64,000 nucleotides of DNA from Flavonifractor sp052065355 (GTDB lineage: Bacteria; Bacillota; Clostridia; Oscillospirales; Oscillospiraceae): contig NZ_JBQHUF010000005.1 of assembly GCF_052065355.1 (NCBI RefSeq), forward strand, positions 124,001 to 188,000. Reading direction: 5' to 3'. Shown in pieces: positions 60,969 to 64,000 of the stretch. Made by a program: the position numbers and the translations under genes. The notes under the pieces are model-generated. The model was not told the DNA's origin. It did no database searches and saw nothing but the letters and a program-made list of their open reading frames with translations. The first letter of the stretch is position 1; each line of letters opens with the position of its first letter.

Positions 60969-62204
60969 ATGAAACGGCGGAAGATCGACCCCACCCCCTT
61001 TGACCGGAAGCGGGAGCCGCCCCGGCAGAACGCCCTGATCATGCCGGCCCTGTGGCTGTGGAGCTGGCTGTCCACCCGGTCCGGAAAGCTGAAAATCCGC
61101 AAAGTCAACATGGAAGGGCTGCGCCCTCCCTTTCTGGTGCTGGGCACCCACCACGCCTTCATGGACTTCTATGTCACCCCGCTGTGTCTCTTCCCCCACC
61201 GGGCCAACTATGTCTCTGAGCTGGAGGGCTTTGAGTACTACGGGGAGTGGCCCTACCGGCAGGTAGGCTGTCTGGGTACCCGGAAGTTCGTCAATGATCT
61301 GGCGCTGGTGCGCAATATCCGCCGTTGTATGGACCGCGGCGGTATTCTGGTGCTCTATCCTGAGGCCCGGTACGCCAATGTGGGCACCAGCTCCCGCCTG
61401 CCGCCCTCCACCGCCAAGCTGATTCGCTACCTGAAGGTACCTGTGGTCACCATCAACATGCGGGGCAACTACCTCCAGTCCCCCATCTGGAACCTGAAAA
61501 AGCGGAAGGGCGTCCGGCTGGAAGCCGATGTGACGCAGCTTCTGACAGCGGAGGAGGCCGCTTCCCTGCCCCTGGAGCAGATCCAGAGCATGGTGGAGGA
61601 GGCGCTTTCCTATGACGAGTACGCCTGGCAGGCCCAGCAGGGCATGGTCATCGACGCGCCCTGGCGGGCGGAGGGTCTGGAGCATCCGCTCTATCAATGC
61701 GCCGCCTGCGGGGCGGAGTTCACCATGGCCTCTCAGGGCGCGGAGCTCTTCTGCACCGCCTGCGGCGCCCGCTGGCGGATGGACGAGCTGGGCAAACTGG
61801 AAGGCCCCCGGTTCTCCCACATCCCGGACTGGTATGAGTGGCAGCGCAGCCAGGTGGAGGAGGAAATCCGGCAGGGCCAATACCAGCTGGACACCAGAGT
61901 GCGGGTGCAGTCTCTGCCCAACGCGGTGAATTTTATTGAACTGGGCGAGGGTCGGCTTCAACACGGACCTGGCGGCTTTGCTCTCACCTTTACCGACTAT
62001 GGCGCAGCAGAGCCGGATACCCTGCGTTTCCCCGCCAAGTCCACCTTTTCCATCCACACGGAATATGACTACCGGGGACAGGGAGAATGTGTCACCCTCT
62101 CCACACCGGACAACACCTATTTCCTCTATCCGCTGGAGCCTGGCTTCAGTGCCACCAAGATCCAGTTCGCCACGGAAGCGCTGTGGCAGCAAAACCAAGT
62201 ATGA
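60969..62204 (+). CDS. PlsC-like acyltransferase with zinc ribbon and C-terminal domain
   Basis: The 411-residue protein has a glycerophosphate acyltransferase domain (about 35-215). The catalytic HX4D is HHAFMD (61-66), with motif LYPEARYANVGTSS (about 134-147). A zinc ribbon follows (CAACG near 239 and CTACG near 260). A beta-rich domain of unknown function fills about 280-411. The extension makes it longer than standard 1-acylglycerol-3-phosphate acyltransferase (about 240). The true acceptor may be another lipid. AGGAGGTG lies about 10 bases before the ATG. It is divergent from mscS and has its own promoter. Confidence 0.85.
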   Translation: MKRRKIDPTPFDRKREPPRQNALIMPALWLWSWLSTRSGKLKIRKVNMEGLRPPFLVLGTHHAFMDFYVTPLCLFPHRANYVSELEGFEYYGEWPYRQVGCLGTRKFVNDLALVRNIRRCMDRGGILVLYPEARYANVGTSSRLPPSTAKLIRYLKVPVVTINMRGNYLQSPIWNLKKRKGVRLEADVTQLLTAEEAASLPLEQIQSMVEEALSYDEYAWQAQQGMVIDAPWRAEGLEHPLYQCAACGAEFTMASQGAELFCTACGARWRMDELGKLEGPRFSHIPDWYEWQRSQVEEEIRQGQYQLDTRVRVQSLPNAVNFIELGEGRLQHGPGGFALTFTDYGAAEPDTLRFPAKSTFSIHTEYDYRGQGECVTLSTPDNTYFLYPLEPGFSATKIQFATEALWQQNQV

Positions 62205-62211
62205 ACACTGA

Positions 62212-62243
62212 AAAAGGCGCCGGTCTTATGACCGGCGCCTTTT
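62212..62243. terminator. Bidirectional terminator between the plsC-like gene and the tuf tails
   Basis: 14-bp perfect arms (AAAAGGCGCCGGTC, 62212-62225/62230-62243), with A/T runs on both sides. Confidence 0.88.
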
Positions 62244-62329
62244 ACTGACCCAGGCAGAAAAGAAAAGGAGAATTACTCCTCGATGTCGATAACAACGCTT
62301 TTCCCTCGGGCGGACACCCTCCTATGCAA

Positions 62330-62357
62330 AGAGGACCTGCCTTTCGGCAGGTCCTCT
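62330..62357 (-). terminator. Hairpin of the outer tuf-tail unit
   Basis: 12-bp perfect arms (AGAGGACCTGCC, 62330-62341/62346-62357), loop TTTC in plus orientation, followed on the minus strand by TTTGC. It is a relative of the tuf terminator hairpin. Confidence 0.7.
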
Positions 62358-62427
62358 TCCTAGGAGTACAGATTACTCCCCGACGTCGATAACAACGCTT
62401 TTCCCTCGGGCGGACATCCTCCTAGAT

Positions 62428-62461
62428 GCAAAAAGACCTGCCCTATGGCAGGTCCTTTTGC
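62428..62461 (-). terminator. Terminator of tuf
   Basis: The stem GCAAAAAGACCTGCC/GGCAGGTCCTTTTGC (one mismatch) lies 11 bp after the tuf stop; TTTTTGC follows on the minus strand. Confidence 0.8.
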
Positions 62462-62472
62462 GAAAAGGAGAA

Positions 62473-63675
<1,203 letters not shown>

Positions 63676-63738
63676 TTTGGATGTTCCTCCTTAATTCAAA
63701 TCATGGGATAGACCCTGTTCCACAATAAATGCGAAAAC

Positions 63739-63767
63739 ATTGTATAGCATTGCAGGAAAAAATGCAA
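63739..63767 (-). promoter_or_regulatory. Sigma-A promoter of tuf
   Basis: Minus strand TTGCAT (63762-63767), 17-bp spacer, TACAAT (63739-63744), giving a leader of about 60 bases. Confidence 0.75.
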
Positions 63768-63801
63768 TACCTTTGTTGCAGGAAATGTCAAAGGACGGAA
63801 A

Positions 63802-64000
63802 TTAATCCTCCTTGCGGCCCCGCTCAGCAATGATCTTGTCAGCGATGCTCTTGGGAATCTCCACATAGCTGTGGGGCTCCATGGAGTACTGACCACGGCC
63901 CTGCGTGGAAGAACGCAGGTCGGTAGCGTAGCCGAACATGTTGGCCAGAGGCACCAGAGCGTCCACCTGAGTGGCGCCGGTACGGTTCTCCTGGCCCTGG
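63802..64000 (-). CDS. fusA: Elongation factor G, C-terminal end (cut by window edge)
   Basis: Reading leftward from the right edge, the frame encodes LANMFGYATDLRSSTQGRGQ and then HSYVEIPKSIADKIIAER, and stops at TAA 63802-63804. These are the last 65 or so residues of EF-G, the translocation GTPase (domains V and C-terminal tail). Upstream rpsG and rpsL would be expected beyond the window. tuf follows in the same direction. Confidence 0.95.
   Translation of the reverse strand, partial: QGQENRTGATQVDALVPLANMFGYATDLRSSTQGRGQYSMEPHSYVEIPKSIADKIIAERGRKED

Noticed and set aside
62299..62425. Two 14-codon peptides reading MSARGKS-VVID on the minus strand
   Set aside because: AGGAGG abuts the start codon with no spacing, and a terminator separates each from tuf. 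There is no evidence of translation.

Overview
The window looks like the chromosome of a high-GC (about 60% by eye) anaerobic Firmicute, most likely an Oscillospiraceae gut bacterium of the Flavonifractor/Oscillibacter/Lawsonibacter type. The evidence is family-level: sigma-A promoters (TTGnnn-17-TAtaaT) and strong AGGAGG ribosome sites, folate-dependent TrmFO, a fused NadD-YqeK, a K+-dependent membrane pyrophosphatase, an LCP cell-wall ligase, an S-layer-homology surface protein and a GTG/TTG-rich start usage. No rRNA, tRNA, CRISPR array, phage or complete transposon was seen. Both edges cut genes: argG on the left and fusA on the right.

Layout. 1-2.5 kb: argG, lgt and small membrane proteins. 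2.5-4.9 kb: a divergent unit of a CoA-dependent-acyltransferase-like protein (with a frameshift), a zinc-ribbon membrane protein and an HSL-type esterase. 5-9.1 kb: a 1366-residue secreted LRR/SLH surface protein. 9.2-12.4 kb: a metal-resistance operon (ArsR/SmtB repressor, free-standing HMA chaperone, P1B-type ATPase) behind two tandem operators. 12.4-14 kb: uridine phosphorylase and a secreted protein of unknown function. 14.1-19.3 kb: TrkA-TrkH potassium uptake and the K+-dependent pyrophosphatase HppA, with look-alike promoters. 19.3-24.2 kb: rpsU, leuS and an ECF sigma/anti-sigma pair with an ECF-type promoter.

24.3-34 kb is one long leftward operon from the smc promoter: smc, zinc-ribbon protein, ftsY, rph, rdgB, yhbY, nadD-yqeK, lcp, rsfS. 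34-46 kb holds acpP-rnc, plsX, trmFO, topA, dprA, an rRNA methyltransferase, KtrA-KtrB (a second potassium system) and greA-lysS behind a perfect consensus promoter. 46-52.5 kb: an unknown protein, a lipoprotein alkaline phosphatase with a possible Pho box, YibE/F, a MerR-RDD membrane regulator with its own 19-bp-spacer promoter, and a CtpA-like S41 protease. 52.5-56.8 kb: ftsE-ftsX followed by two tandem EnvC/PcsB-like M23 hydrolases, a cell-separation module. 56.8-62.2 kb: a CdaR/PucR regulator, pseudouridine synthase, small membrane proteins, MscS channel and a PlsC-like acyltransferase. 62.2-64 kb: tuf and fusA.

The most unusual features are (i) duplicated 3' tails of two housekeeping genes: the last 22 codons of smc recur 224 bp downstream with only synonymous changes, and the last codons of tuf recur twice at an exact 100-bp period; (ii) the A6 frameshift near the start of the acyltransferase gene; (iii) the membrane-bound MerR-RDD regulator with its MerR-type promoter; and (iv) the tandem M23 partners of FtsEX. 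Function assignments rest on motifs read by eye; no database search was possible.
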